Positions 10,339 through 19,293 of a stretch of 64,000 nucleotides of DNA are shown here, piece by piece. The notes under the pieces were generated by a model, which was not told the origin of the DNA, did not search any database, and saw only the letters and a program-made list of their open reading frames with translations. A program made the position numbers and the translations under genes. The number at the start of each line of letters is the position of its first letter. Position 1 is the first letter of the stretch. Location of the stretch: positions 1,454,456-1,518,455 of the forward strand of contig NZ_JACHNP010000001.1 of assembly GCF_014206815.1 (NCBI RefSeq). Direction: 5' to 3'. Source of the stretch: Xanthomonas sp. F10. GTDB lineage: Bacteria; Pseudomonadota; Gammaproteobacteria; Xanthomonadales; Xanthomonadaceae.

Positions 10339-10959
10339 ATGTCCGCCGCCTCCCCGTTCCGACTCCCGCTGATCGCGATCCTGCGCGGCCTCACCCCGGA
10401 GGACGCGCTGGCGCACGTCGGGGCGCTGGCCGATGCCGGCTACGACGCGATCGAGATCCCGCTCAATTCGCCGCGCTGGGCCGACAGCATCGGTCCGGCC
10501 GCACAGGCATTCGGGCAGCGCTGCTGGATCGGCGGCGGCACCGTGCTGCAGATCGGCGACGTCGACGCCCTGGCCGATCTCGGCGCGCGCTTCATCGTCA
10601 CCCCCAACACGCGCCCGCCGGTGATCCGCCATGCGGTGGCGCGCGGCCTGCAGGTGGTGGCCGGCTTCGCCACCGCCACCGAGGCGTTCGACGCGCTGGA
10701 CGCCGGCGCGCAGATGCTCAAGCTGTTCCCCGCCGCCACCTACGGCCCCGGCCACGTGCGCGCCCTGCGCGCAGTGCTGCCGGCGCAGGTGCCGCTGTTC
10801 GTGGTCGGCGGCATCAACACCGAGACCCTGCACGACTACCTGGGCGCCGGCGCGGTCGGCGCCGGCATCGGTGGCGAGCTGTACCGCCCCGGCCAGCCGC
10901 TGACACAGACCCAGGCGCACGCTGCCGCCTTCCGCCACGCCTATCTGGACCGCGCATGA
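10339..10959 (+). CDS. dgoA: 2-dehydro-3-deoxy-6-phosphogalactonate aldolase
   Basis: 206-aa class I aldolase that cleaves 2-keto-3-deoxy-6-phosphogalactonate to pyruvate and glyceraldehyde 3-phosphate, the last step of D-galactonate breakdown. It belongs to the KDPG/KDPGal aldolase family: the N-terminal PLIAILRG motif, EIPLNSP, GGGTVL, and the Schiff-base lysine in [12 protein letters not shown] are all visible. The length matches the E. coli enzyme. The start at 10339 gives the canonical N-terminus. The stop overlaps the dgoD start (ATGA), and the operon is divergent from a LysR gene. The galacto rather than gluco isomer is assigned from the dgoD and dgoK neighbours. Confidence 0.9.
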   Translation: MSAASPFRLPLIAILRGLTPEDALAHVGALADAGYDAIEIPLNSPRWADSIGPAAQAFGQRCWIGGGTVLQIGDVDALADLGARFIVTPNTRPPVIRHAVARGLQVVAGFATATEAFDALDAGAQMLKLFPAATYGPGHVRALRAVLPAQVPLFVVGGINTETLHDYLGAGAVGAGIGGELYRPGQPLTQTQAHAAAFRHAYLDRA

Positions 10960-12107
10960 AGATCGTCCGTCTCACCACCTATCACGCCGCGCCGCGCTGG
11001 CTGTTCCTGAAGGTCGAGACCGACGAGGGCATCACCGGCTGGGGCGAGCCGGTCATCGAAGGCCGCGCGCGCAGCGTCGAGGCCGCGGTGCGCGAACTCG
11101 GCGAGAGCCTGATCGGCAAGGATCCGGCGCGGATCAACGACATCTGGCAGATGCTCTACCGCGGCGGCTTCTACCGCGGCGGCCCGATCCTGATGAGCGC
11201 CATCGCCGGCATCGACCAGGCGCTGTGGGACATCAAGGGCAAGGCGCTGGGCGTGCCGGTGTACGAACTGCTCGGCGGGCGCGTGCGCGACCGCATGAAG
11301 ACCTACCGCTGGGTCGGCGGCGACCGCCCCGCGGCGACCATCGCGCAGATCCAGGGCTACCGCGACCTCGGCTTCGACACCTTCAAGTTCAACGGCACCG
11401 AGGAAATGAAGCTGATCGATGGCCCGCGCGCGGTGGATGCGGCGGTGGCCAAGGTCGCGCAGATCCGCGAGGCGTTCGGCACCGCCATCGACTTCGGCAT
11501 CGACTTCCACGGCCGCGTCGCCGCGCCGATGGCGCGCGTGCTGCTGCGCGAGCTGGAGCCGTTCAAGCCCCTGTTCGTCGAGGAGCCGGTGCTGCCCGAG
11601 CAGGCCGAGTACTACCCGCGGCTGGCCGCGTCCACGCCGATCCCGCTGGCCGCCGGCGAGCGCATGTTCTCGCGCTTCGATTTCAAGCCGGTGCTGCAGG
11701 CCGGCGGCCTGTCGCTGCTGCAGCCGGACCTCTCGCACGCCGGCGGCATCACCGAATGCCTGAAGATCGCCAGCATGGCCGAGGCCTACGAGGTCGGCCT
11801 GGCGCCGCATTGCCCGCTCGGCCCAGTGGCGCTGGCCGCCTGCCTGCAGGTGGACTTCGTCTCGCACAACGCGGTGCTGCAGGAACAGAGCATCGGCATC
11901 CACTACAACGAAGGCGCCGACCTGCTCGACTACGTGCTCAACAAGGACGACTTCGCCTGCGACAATGGCGGCAGCATCGCCGCCCTTCCCAAACCGGGCC
12001 TGGGCGTGGAAATCGACGAGGAGCGCCTGCGCCATGCCAACGCCAACCCGCCCGACTGGCACAACCCCATCTGGCGTCACGCCGACGGCAGCATCGCCGA
12101 GTGGTGA
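10956..12107 (+). CDS. dgoD: D-galactonate dehydratase
   Basis: 383-aa enolase-superfamily dehydratase converting D-galactonate to 2-keto-3-deoxygalactonate. The N-terminal capping domain ([18 protein letters not shown]) leads into a TIM barrel with metal-ligand segments [10 protein letters not shown] and FVEEPVLPE, and the catalytic His segment APHCPLGP. The length and N-terminus MKIVRLTTY match the E. coli GalD family. The ATG overlaps the dgoA stop by 4 bases. It is the second gene of the operon, and a lactonase gene starts 5 bases after its stop. Confidence 0.94.
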   Translation: MKIVRLTTYHAAPRWLFLKVETDEGITGWGEPVIEGRARSVEAAVRELGESLIGKDPARINDIWQMLYRGGFYRGGPILMSAIAGIDQALWDIKGKALGVPVYELLGGRVRDRMKTYRWVGGDRPAATIAQIQGYRDLGFDTFKFNGTEEMKLIDGPRAVDAAVAKVAQIREAFGTAIDFGIDFHGRVAAPMARVLLRELEPFKPLFVEEPVLPEQAEYYPRLAASTPIPLAAGERMFSRFDFKPVLQAGGLSLLQPDLSHAGGITECLKIASMAEAYEVGLAPHCPLGPVALAACLQVDFVSHNAVLQEQSIGIHYNEGADLLDYVLNKDDFACDNGGSIAALPKPGLGVEIDEERLRHANANPPDWHNPIWRHADGSIAEW

Positions 12108-12111
12108 GCCG

Positions 12112-13035
12112 ATGAACGTTTCCGCCACACCCCGCCACACCGCCACCCTGGCGGTGGACAGCCGCTGCGAGCATGGCGAAGGCATGCTGTGGTGCGAGCG
12201 CCGCGGCGTGCTGTTCTGGGTCGACATCAGCGGCCGCCGCCTGTGGCGCCACGATCTCGCCAGCACCGTCAGCCGTCATTGGGACCTGCCCGACCGCCCC
12301 GGGTGCCTGGGCCTGTTCGACGACGGCCGCCTGCTGCTGGCGCTAGCCAAGGGCGTGTACGCGGCCGATCCGGATGCCGCCGCCGAGGCCGACAGCGCGC
12401 TGCCGCTGCAGCACCTGGCGGACGTGGAACCGGAGCGCGACGACACCCGCAGCAACGACGGCCGCGCCGACCGCCACGGCAACTTCGTGTTCGGCACCAT
12501 GAGCGAGCGCGCGGACCAGGCGCCGGTCGGCAGCTTCTACCAATGGTCGGCGCGCCACGGGCTGCGCCGCCTGCCGTTGCCGGGCGTGGCCATTCCCAAC
12601 GCGATCTGCTTCAGCGCCGACGGCCGCACCCTGTACTACTGCGATTCGGTGCAGCCGCGCATCCTGTGCTGCGACTACGACCCGGACAACGCGCACACCG
12701 CCAACAGCCGCGTGTTCGCCGAACTGGATCACCCCGGTGCCGAGCCGGACGGCGCCATCGTCGACGCCGAAGGCCACCTGTGGAACGCGCAGTGGCGCGC
12801 CTGGCGCGTGGTGCGCTATCGCCCCGACGGCAGCGTCGAGCGCAGCGTCGCCCTGCCGGTCAAGCATCCCACCTGCCCCACCCTCGGCGGCGCCGACGGC
12901 GGCACCCTGTATTTGAGCACCTCGCGGCAGGACCACAGCGAGGACGAACTGGCCCGCACGCCGCAGGCCGGCGGCGTGTTCGTGGCCGCGGTCGGCATCG
13001 CCGGCCTGCCCGAAGGACGCATCGCCAGCGCATGA
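12112..13035 (+). CDS. SMP-30/gluconolactonase-family sugar lactonase
   Basis: 307-aa six-bladed beta-propeller lactonase of the SMP-30/regucalcin family. Metal-site residues are visible: Glu in CEHGEGMLW, Asn in PNAICFS and Asp in EPDGAIVD. Given its position between dgoD and dgoK, the likely role is hydrolysis of D-galactono-lactone to galactonate, the step before DgoD; this is inferred. The ATG at 12112 is preferred over upstream in-frame codons because those lie inside dgoD. Its stop overlaps the dgoK start by 4 bases. The protein has no signal peptide, so it should be cytoplasmic. Confidence 0.87.
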   Translation: MNVSATPRHTATLAVDSRCEHGEGMLWCERRGVLFWVDISGRRLWRHDLASTVSRHWDLPDRPGCLGLFDDGRLLLALAKGVYAADPDAAAEADSALPLQHLADVEPERDDTRSNDGRADRHGNFVFGTMSERADQAPVGSFYQWSARHGLRRLPLPGVAIPNAICFSADGRTLYYCDSVQPRILCCDYDPDNAHTANSRVFAELDHPGAEPDGAIVDAEGHLWNAQWRAWRVVRYRPDGSVERSVALPVKHPTCPTLGGADGGTLYLSTSRQDHSEDELARTPQAGGVFVAAVGIAGLPEGRIASA

Positions 13036-13928
13036 TCGTCGTCGATTGGGGCACCAGCAGCCTGCGCGGCTATCGGCTCGACGCCGACGGCGGCATCCGC
13101 GACCAGCGCCGCAGCGACCAGGGCATCGCCGCCTGCCAGGGCCGCTTCGCCGAGACCCTGGCCGCCTTGATCGACGGCTGGGACGGCGACGTCGTCCTGT
13201 GCGGGATGATCGGCAGCCGCAACGGCTGGATCGAACTGCCGTACGCGCCCTGCCCGGCCGACGCTGCCGCGCTGGCCGCGGCAATGCAGCCGCTGCAGGA
13301 TCCGGCCCTGCCCGGCCGCACGCTGTGGTTCGTGCCCGGCGTGGCCAGCGACGCCGACGCCGTGCCGGACGTGATGCGCGGCGAGGAGACCCAGTTGATC
13401 GGCCTGCTCGCGTTGCTCGCGCAGGAACCGCCGACGGCCGAGGTCCACCACGTCTGCCTGCCCGGCACCCACAGCAAGTGGGTGACCCTGCAGAATGGGC
13501 GCATCGCCTCGGTGGCGACGATGATGACCGGCGAACTGTACGCACTGCTGCGCACGCACAGCCTGCTGGCGCGGCTGATGGACGCCGACGACGGCGCTTT
13601 CGACGCAGCCGCGTTCGATGCCGGCGTGCAGCGCAGCGGCGACCCCGGCGGCTTGCTGCACCATCTGTTCGGCGTGCGCAGCCTGGGCCTGTTCGAGCGC
13701 CTGAGCGGTGCCGCGGCACCGTCCTATCTGTCCGGCCTGCTGATCGGCCACGAGTTGCGCGCGCGCGCCTTGCCTCTGGTGGTGCACCTGGTCGGCGGCA
13801 GCGGCCTGCTGGCGCGCTATGCGCATGCGCTGGCCGCACTCGGCAGCCGCGTGCGCACCCACCCGGAGGATCTGGCCGCGCGCGGCCTGTATCGGCTGGC
13901 GCAGCAGCACGGCGGCCTGACCGGCTGA
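13032..13928 (+). CDS. dgoK: 2-dehydro-3-deoxygalactonokinase
   Basis: 298-aa kinase phosphorylating 2-keto-3-deoxygalactonate, supplying the DgoA substrate. The DgoK family is recognised from MIVVDWGTSSLRGYRL (phosphate-1 loop of the ASKHA fold), LCGMIGSRNGW, LPGTHSKWV and GGSGLLARYAHAL. The ATG overlaps the lactonase stop (ATGA), so translation is probably coupled. It closes the four-gene operon; no clear hairpin terminator follows. No galactose 1-dehydrogenase gene is present nearby, so galactose oxidation would have to be encoded elsewhere. Confidence 0.93.
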   Translation: MIVVDWGTSSLRGYRLDADGGIRDQRRSDQGIAACQGRFAETLAALIDGWDGDVVLCGMIGSRNGWIELPYAPCPADAAALAAAMQPLQDPALPGRTLWFVPGVASDADAVPDVMRGEETQLIGLLALLAQEPPTAEVHHVCLPGTHSKWVTLQNGRIASVATMMTGELYALLRTHSLLARLMDADDGAFDAAAFDAGVQRSGDPGGLLHHLFGVRSLGLFERLSGAAAPSYLSGLLIGHELRARALPLVVHLVGGSGLLARYAHALAALGSRVRTHPEDLAARGLYRLAQQHGGLTG

Positions 13929-14025
13929 GCGCGCGCATCGCCCGGCTCCTGCCAGGCTGCCCCGCACACACGGCGGCGCGCGCCGCTTTGCATTAGAATT
14001 ACCGGGTTAATCGCCGGATCCCGCC

Positions 14026-14349
14026 ATGCCTTTCGTCGTCACCGAAAACTGCATCAAGTGCAAATACACCGACTGCGTGGAAGTGTGCCCCGTGGATTGT
14101 TTCCACGCCGGGCCGAACTTCCTGGTGATCGATCCGGACGAATGCATCGACTGCACCCTGTGCGAGCCGGAGTGCCCCGCCAACGCCATCTATCCCGAAG
14201 ACGACGTGCCGGCCGGCCAGGAAGGCTTCGTCGCGCTCAACGCGGAACTGGCCAAGGCCTGGCCGGTGCTGACCACGCGCCAGGAACCGCTGCCCGACGC
14301 CGCCGAGTGGGACGGCAAGCCGAACAAGCTGCCGCTGCTGCAGAAGTAA
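14026..14349 (+). CDS. fdxA: Seven-iron ferredoxin
   Basis: 107-aa 7Fe ferredoxin carrying one [3Fe-4S] and one [4Fe-4S] cluster, an electron carrier of the Azotobacter FdI/FdxA type. The cysteine pattern is seen in [18 protein letters not shown] and [14 protein letters not shown] long C-terminal extension ([17 protein letters not shown]) is typical of the family. It stands alone, about 100 bases after dgoK and followed by a long gap, so it is probably monocistronic. An AT-rich stretch at 13989-14010 before it may hold its promoter. Confidence 0.95.
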   Translation: MPFVVTENCIKCKYTDCVEVCPVDCFHAGPNFLVIDPDECIDCTLCEPECPANAIYPEDDVPAGQEGFVALNAELAKAWPVLTTRQEPLPDAAEWDGKPNKLPLLQK

Positions 14350-14444
14350 CCTACTCACATCGTGGTACGCGAATCCTGCGTTCGCGGCTGCATGATGGTT
14401 GGCTCCCAGGGTTCTTCTCGTTCGTCTCGTAAATCTCAAGCAAC

Positions 14445-14700
14445 AGCAAAGGCTTTCGCCTTGCGGCGAGTTACTTTTCTTTGCTTGTGCAAAGAAAAGT
14501 AACCAAAAGAAAGCACACCCTGCCTACGCGCCCTCCGCGCTGCGCGCTCCGGGTCCGCGTCCATCCCGGGGATCCGCGGAAGGGGCATCCTGCCCCTGCC
14601 GCGGACGGCGCACATCCATGTGCGCCGCCCTTCGGGTGTTTCCCCGCGATGGCCGCCGCTGCGGAAGGGGTCTCGGTAAGTCAAAAGCCGAAGCAACATC
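14445..14700. repeat. Dispersed GTTACTTTTC-type repeat element
   Basis: Element with a perfect 15-base inverted repeat at 14470-14503 (GTTACTTTTCTTTGC, loop TTGT, then the complement). GC-rich sequence follows that contains further short inverted repeats (GGGGCATCCTGCCCC, GGCGCACATCCATGTGCGCC). Both strands stay open for short frames giving peptides such as FGYFSLHKQRKVTRRKA, which I recall as a recurrent spurious annotation in Xanthomonas and relatives. The edges are estimated by eye. Confidence 0.65.
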
Positions 14701-14904
14701 AGTAGCAAAGGCCGAACAATTACGACTGCAGCACACCCCCGCCTCATACAATGTCCTCCAGCGAATACGCTGCGCGTCGGCGGGCTACGTCGCCTATCGA
14801 TCATCGAGGACACGCAACGACGCTAACTTCCTTAGCAGCGGCACGCGCCGTTCGCGCGGCGAACGGCAGTTACAGGGACTTGCGATACGCTGACTGGGTG
14901 CACT

Positions 14905-14929
14905 GTGGGAGGGACTTCAGTCCCGACGC
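14905..14929 (+). repeat. REP-like unit
   Basis: Repetitive extragenic palindrome: GTGGGAG followed by the palindromic core GGGACTTCAGTCCC and CGACGC. Related units occur at 40791-40815 and as an inverted pair at 50574-50642 in this window. Confidence 0.75.
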
Positions 14930-14995
14930 ATTGAGGTTGGAGATCTAGCGGGCGCCGCGTGCCTCGGTTGCTTGGCCGTTGGCTCCTACGGAAAA

Positions 14996-15024
14996 CGAAA
15001 CGGGCGCCCAAGGCGCCCGTTTCG
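14996..15024 (-). terminator. Intrinsic terminator of the bamC-like gene
   Basis: Perfect 13-base stem (CGAAACGGGCGCC with its complement) and a 3-base loop. Read on the minus strand it is followed by a T-rich run (TTTTC), 49 bases after the stop of the lipoprotein gene. Confidence 0.85.
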
Positions 15025-15072
15025 CATGCGAACCGCATGGCAGCCCGGCGCATGCGCCGGACCCGTACCGGA

Positions 15073-15597
15073 TCAATGACCCAGCTTGGCCTTCAGCGCC
15101 GCGATCAGCTTGACCGGCGCTTCGCCGGTGGCCGGCAGGCCGCGCGGATCCACCGCCGAAACGTACACGCCGGCATCCACCGCCACCACGCGGATCAGGA
15201 AGTTGCTGCCTTCGTAGGCCACGTCGTAGGAGCCGAGCAACTGCGCGCGGCTGGCGATGGTCACGCCGGGAATGGCACCCAGCGCGTCGCCGACCTGGCC
15301 GAACACCTGGTCGCGCGCGCCCGGCACCACGAAGCCGCTGTTCGATGCCGCCGGCGCCTGCCCGGCCGGCGCCGCAGGACGCTGCGCCGAGGCCAGCGCC
15401 GGCACCTTCATCGCCGCCGAGGTATCGGGCGTGGTCAGATCCGGCGGCACTTCCAGCGGGCGCATCTCGGGCGCCAGCGCGTAGTCGCCGCGCGGCTTGC
15501 CCTTGTGGAACCAGCTGCAACCGCTGGTGGCCGCGACCATGGTGGTCGCCAGCACGGCGGCCGACAGCACGCGGACGTAGGGAACGGAAGCACGCAT
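15073..15597 (-). CDS. bamC: BamC-like outer-membrane lipoprotein, short form
   Basis: 174-aa lipoprotein with a lipobox ending TSGC (Cys27) followed by the extended RPLEVPPDLTTP stretch typical of the BamC (NlpB) N-terminal lasso, which contacts BamD in the outer-membrane beta-barrel assembly complex. One helix-grip-like domain follows (VFGQVGDALGAIPGVTI to the C-terminus). E. coli BamC is about twice as long with two such domains, so this is a short version. The assignment rests on the proline-rich segment and on synteny: bamC lies directly downstream of dapA, with gcvR-bcp divergent, as in E. coli. The ATG at 15597 has AGGAG 8 bases upstream. A strong terminator follows. Confidence 0.7.
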   Translation of the reverse strand: MRASVPYVRVLSAAVLATTMVAATSGCSWFHKGKPRGDYALAPEMRPLEVPPDLTTPDTSAAMKVPALASAQRPAAPAGQAPAASNSGFVVPGARDQVFGQVGDALGAIPGVTIASRAQLLGSYDVAYEGSNFLIRVVAVDAGVYVSAVDPRGLPATGEAPVKLIAALKAKLGH

Positions 15598-15614
15598 CAA
15601 TCAATCTCCTGGGG

Positions 15615-16523
15615 TCAGGCCGCGAGCGTTTCGCGGCTGGATAGGTCTTCCAACGCGGCAGCGTCGGCGGCAAGTCGGTCGGCCGTGGCGTGGTGCGCCG
15701 CGGACAGCGGCAGCAGCGGCAGCCGCAGCCCCTGGCCGATCCCGGCACGCTGCAGCAGCGCCTTGACCGGGATCGGGTTGGATTCGATGCCGCAGAACGC
15801 ATGGAACGGCTGCAGCCGCGCGTCCCAGGCCTGCGCCGGCTCGGCCTGGCGTGCGCGCGCCAGGTCGCACAGGCGCCGGTAGGCGCGCGGCAAGGCATTG
15901 GAGGCGACCGAGATCAGCCCGTCGAAGCCGGCCAGCATCGCCTGCGCGGCGCTGCCGTCGTCGCCGCTGAGCACGGCGAAGCGGTCGCTGCGCAGGGCCG
16001 CCAGCGCGGCGACGCGCTGCGGATCGCTCACGGCCTCCTTGATGCCGACGATGTTCGGGTGCTGCGCCAGTTGCGCCACGGTCTCCGGCAGCAGGTCGCA
16101 GCCGGTGCGGCCGGGCACGTTGTACAACACCACCGGCAGGCCGCCCTGCTCGGCGACCTGGGTGTAGTGCGCGATCAAGCCGGCCTGGGTCGGGCGCACG
16201 TACGGCGGGGTCACCACCAGCGCGTACTGCGCGCCACCGGCAGCGGCGCGCTGGGTCAGCGTCACGGTCTTGGCGGTACCGGACAGGCCGGTGCCGGCCA
16301 GCACCGGCACGCGCCCGCCGATCAGCTGCACCGCTTCGCGCAGGATGCGGTCGTATTCCTCATCCAGCAGCGTGGCGGCCTCGCCGGTCGATCCCGCCAC
16401 CACCAGCCCCTGCACGCCGCCGTCGAGCTGGCGTTTGAGCAGCCGCTGCCAGGCGTCGAGGTCGAGGTCGCCATTGCCCTGAAAGGGCGTGGCCAGGGCG
16501 GTGATGATGCCGGAGAGGGACAA
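15615..16523 (-). CDS. dapA: 4-hydroxy-tetrahydrodipicolinate synthase
   Basis: 302-aa class I aldolase-type enzyme condensing pyruvate with aspartate semialdehyde, the first committed step of lysine and diaminopimelate synthesis. The Schiff-base Lys162 is in [10 protein letters not shown], Tyr134 in [10 protein letters not shown] and the substrate loop in GSTGEAATL. The length and alignment point to a TTG start at 16523 ([13 protein letters not shown]). The only longer alternatives add an arginine-rich extension with no family match. The bamC-like gene starts 17 bases after the stop, and gcvR is divergent. Confidence 0.94.
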   Translation of the reverse strand: MSLSGIITALATPFQGNGDLDLDAWQRLLKRQLDGGVQGLVVAGSTGEAATLLDEEYDRILREAVQLIGGRVPVLAGTGLSGTAKTVTLTQRAAAGGAQYALVVTPPYVRPTQAGLIAHYTQVAEQGGLPVVLYNVPGRTGCDLLPETVAQLAQHPNIVGIKEAVSDPQRVAALAALRSDRFAVLSGDDGSAAQAMLAGFDGLISVASNALPRAYRRLCDLARARQAEPAQAWDARLQPFHAFCGIESNPIPVKALLQRAGIGQGLRLPLLPLSAAHHATADRLAADAAALEDLSSRETLAA

Positions 16524-16689
16524 GATGCCGGGTGCTCGCTGGGAGATGAGGGCCGCGCAGGTTGCGCGGACGGATCGGCCCCGCACGCGGGGCAGGGTCG
16601 CCCCGCATGTTACTTGCGGCCCGAAAGCGCGGGCAAGTATGCTGCACACCATGCCGGGCGACCGCCCGGATGCCGTTCAGCCTTACGCA

Positions 16690-17265
16690 ATGCCGGAAGC
16701 CCCTTTGACCGACACCACGCCCCGGCCCGCGCCGACCGAAAACCACCTCCTGATCAACGCCTACACGACGCATCCGGAGTCGCCCTTGTTGCCGGTGACG
16801 CGTCGCATCGCCGACAGCGGCTGCAATCTCGTCGATGCACGCCTGGCCACGGTCGGCCGCGACGTGTCGGTGACTGCGCTGGCGACCGGCTCGTGGGATT
16901 CGGTGGCCAAGCTCGAAGCCATGCTCACCCGCCTCGACCGCGAGGAAGGCATGAAGCTGGTGTGGTACCGCACCGGCGCCAAGCAGGCGCAGTCGAACCT
17001 GCTGCCATACATCGTCGAAGTCATCGCCGCCGACAAACCGGGCATCCTGTTCCAGTTGGCCGACTTCTTCGACCGCCAGGGCATCACCATCGAGAACCTG
17101 CAGAGCACGCGCTACCGCGCCATGCAGACCGGCGCGGAGATGTTCTCGGCGCAGGTGACGATCGGGGTGCCCGCGAACATGCACATCGCCGCCCTGCGCG
17201 ACGACTTCCTCGAGTTCTGCGATCACCTCAACCTGGACGCGATCATGGACCCGATGAAGTTCTGA
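16690..17265 (+). CDS. gcvR: GcvR-like ACT-domain regulatory protein
   Basis: 191-aa protein with two tandem ACT domains (about residues 20-95 and 105-185; the second begins YIVEVIAADKPGILFQLADFF). It matches the glycine cleavage system repressor GcvR family, which in E. coli binds GcvA rather than DNA. The identification is supported by the conserved arrangement dapA divergent from gcvR-bcp. The start is uncertain: ATG 16690 is chosen, but ATG 16639 is also in frame and neither has a clear SD. Bcp follows 65 bases downstream. Confidence 0.8.
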   Translation: MPEAPLTDTTPRPAPTENHLLINAYTTHPESPLLPVTRRIADSGCNLVDARLATVGRDVSVTALATGSWDSVAKLEAMLTRLDREEGMKLVWYRTGAKQAQSNLLPYIVEVIAADKPGILFQLADFFDRQGITIENLQSTRYRAMQTGAEMFSAQVTIGVPANMHIAALRDDFLEFCDHLNLDAIMDPMKF

Positions 17266-17330
17266 GTGCACCGCGCTGGACACCGACGCAATCGAACGCA
17301 GATGATGGCGATGCACGCGGAGGAGACCCC

Positions 17331-17810
17331 ATGAAGGACGGCGACACCCTGGACCGCAGCACGCTGGCCTTGCCGCTGGCGCTGTCCGGCGGCGCCAGCG
17401 CCACGCTCGGCGACTACGCCGGCCGCTGGCTGGTGCTGTATTTCTACCCGAAGGACAGCACGCCCGGCTGCACCACCGAGGGCATCGAGTTCAACGCGCT
17501 GCTGCCGCAGTTCGAACAGGCCAACGCCACCGTGCTCGGCGTGTCGCGCGACTCGGTGAAGTCGCACGACAACTTCTGCGCCAAGCAGGGCTTCCGCTTC
17601 CCGCTGATCAGCGACGCCGACGAAGCGCTGTGCCGCGCCTTCGACGTGATCAAGGAAAAGAACATGTACGGCCGCCAGGTGCTGGGCATCGAGCGCAGTA
17701 CCTTCCTGATCTCGCCGACCGGCCAACTGCTGCGCAGCTGGCGCAAGGTCAAGGTTCCCGGCCACGCCCAGGCCGTGCTCGACGCGCTGCAGGCCGCCGC
17801 CAAGCAGTGA
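17331..17810 (+). CDS. bcp: Thiol peroxidase Bcp (peroxiredoxin Q)
   Basis: 159-aa thioredoxin-dependent peroxiredoxin reducing hydroperoxides. The peroxidatic Cys47 is in DSTPGCTTEG. A second cysteine, Cys83 (NFCAKQGF), replaces the usual nearby position and fits the atypical two-cysteine form described for Xanthomonas Bcp. The thioredoxin-fold strands LVLYFYPKD and RSTFLISPTG are evident. The ATG at 17331 has GGAGGAG a few bases upstream. It follows gcvR as in E. coli and other gammaproteobacteria. Confidence 0.94.
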   Translation: MKDGDTLDRSTLALPLALSGGASATLGDYAGRWLVLYFYPKDSTPGCTTEGIEFNALLPQFEQANATVLGVSRDSVKSHDNFCAKQGFRFPLISDADEALCRAFDVIKEKNMYGRQVLGIERSTFLISPTGQLLRSWRKVKVPGHAQAVLDALQAAAKQ

Positions 17811-17889
17811 CCACTGCCGTTTCCCGCACCCCGCATCGCCCTGCCCCGCAGGCAGCGATGGCTCGTCCCTGCTCCTCTTTCAGGAATCC

Positions 17890-19293
17890 ATGATGACCCG
17901 AGGCAAGCGCATCTACGTGCTGGATACCAACGTGCTGATGCACGATCCGACCGCGCTGTTCAAGTTCGAGGAACACGACGTGTTCCTGCCGATGCAGGTG
18001 ATCGAGGAACTGGACAATGCCAAGAAGGGCATGTCCGAAGTCAGCCGCAACGCGCGCCAGGTCAGCCGTTTTCTCAACGAGCTGATCGAGGGCGCCGGCG
18101 CCGAGCAGATCGAATCCGGCATTCCGCTCAGCCACCCGCAGGGCATCCAGCTCAAGAGCACCGGCAGCATCGGCCGGCTGTACTTCCAGGTGCGCCCGGT
18201 CGAGCCGGGGCGCAGTTTCGGCACCGTGGCGCCGGACAACAAGATCCTGGCCGCGGTGCTGGCGCTGCGCGAGGAGCACCCGGACATCCCGGTGATCCTG
18301 GTCTCCAAGGACATCAACCTGCGGATCAAGGCCGCGATCAGCGGCCTGGTCGCCGAGGACTACGAGAACGACCGCGCGCTCGACGATTTCAGCCTGCTCT
18401 ACACCGGCGCGATCGAACTGCCCGAGGATTTCTGGCAGAAGCACAACCAGGACCTGCGCAGCTGGAGCGACAAGGGCCGCACCTGCTACGAGATCGCCCT
18501 GGCCGCCGACGAGGACTGGCACCCGAACCAGTACCTGTACCTGCCCGGCGAGGACGAAGTGGAACTGCGCGTGGTCAAGGTCAATGCCGAGCGCAAGGCC
18601 ACGCTGGCGCTGGTCGACGACTTCCGCAGCGGCCAGCACGCGGTGTGGGGCATCGCCGCGCGCAACCGCGAGCAGAACTTCGCGCTCAACGCGCTGATGG
18701 ATCCGGAAATCGACTTCGTCACCCTGCTCGGCACCGCCGGCACCGGCAAGACCCTGCTGGCGCTGGCCGCGGGCCTGGCGCAGACCATGGACCAGCAGCG
18801 CTACCGCGAGATCATCATGACCCGCGCCACGGTCAGCGTCGGCGAGGACATCGGCTTCCTGCCCGGCACCGAGGAAGAGAAGATGACGCCGTGGATGGGC
18901 GCGCTCACCGACAACCTGGAAGTGCTCACCCACACCCAGGAAGGCGGCACCTGGGGCCGCCAGGCCACCAACGACCTGCTCGCCAGCCGCATCAAGATCC
19001 GCTCGATGAACTTCATGCGCGGGCGCACCTTCCTGTCGCGCTACCTGATCCTGGACGAAGCGCAGAACCTGACCCCGAAGCAGATGAAGACGCTGATCAC
19101 CCGTGCCGGCCCCGGCACCAAGATCGTGTGCCTGGGCAACGTCGAACAGATCGACACCCCGTACCTGACCGAGACCACCTCCGGCCTGACCTACGCGGTG
19201 GACCGCTTCAAGGCCTGGCCGCACAGCGCGCACATCACCCTGCGTCGCGGCGAGCGTTCGCGCCTGGCCGACTACGCCTCGGAGGTCCTGTGA
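17890..19293 (+). CDS. PIN-PhoH family ATPase
   Basis: 467-aa fusion of an N-terminal PIN nuclease-like domain (residues 5-140, VLDTNVLMHD with Asp12) and a C-terminal PhoH ATPase domain. Walker A is GTAGTGKT at residues 281-288 and Walker B is YLILDEAQN with Asp389. Proteins of this class (PhoH2-like) are implicated in RNA unwinding and cleavage; the role here is not known. The start has two adjacent ATGs at 17890 and 17893 with AGGA just upstream. The stop overlaps the start of a small lipoprotein gene (GTGA), which suggests coupled translation. Confidence 0.88.
   Translation: MMTRGKRIYVLDTNVLMHDPTALFKFEEHDVFLPMQVIEELDNAKKGMSEVSRNARQVSRFLNELIEGAGAEQIESGIPLSHPQGIQLKSTGSIGRLYFQVRPVEPGRSFGTVAPDNKILAAVLALREEHPDIPVILVSKDINLRIKAAISGLVAEDYENDRALDDFSLLYTGAIELPEDFWQKHNQDLRSWSDKGRTCYEIALAADEDWHPNQYLYLPGEDEVELRVVKVNAERKATLALVDDFRSGQHAVWGIAARNREQNFALNALMDPEIDFVTLLGTAGTGKTLLALAAGLAQTMDQQRYREIIMTRATVSVGEDIGFLPGTEEEKMTPWMGALTDNLEVLTHTQEGGTWGRQATNDLLASRIKIRSMNFMRGRTFLSRYLILDEAQNLTPKQMKTLITRAGPGTKIVCLGNVEQIDTPYLTETTSGLTYAVDRFKAWPHSAHITLRRGERSRLADYASEVL

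Larger units (their letters stand above)
14350..15072. other. Gene-free region rich in repeats
   Basis: About 720 bases between fdxA and the bamC-like gene. Translations in all frames are arginine/proline-rich and unlike proteins. It holds a dispersed Xanthomonadaceae-type repeat (14445-14700), a REP unit (14905-14929) and the terminator of the minus-strand bamC-like gene (14996-15024). No credible gene is seen. Confidence 0.7.

Noticed and set aside
14481-14705. Short proteins inside the repeat element
   Set aside because: Both strands stay open only because of repeat composition; such peptides recur as spurious annotations wherever the element occurs.
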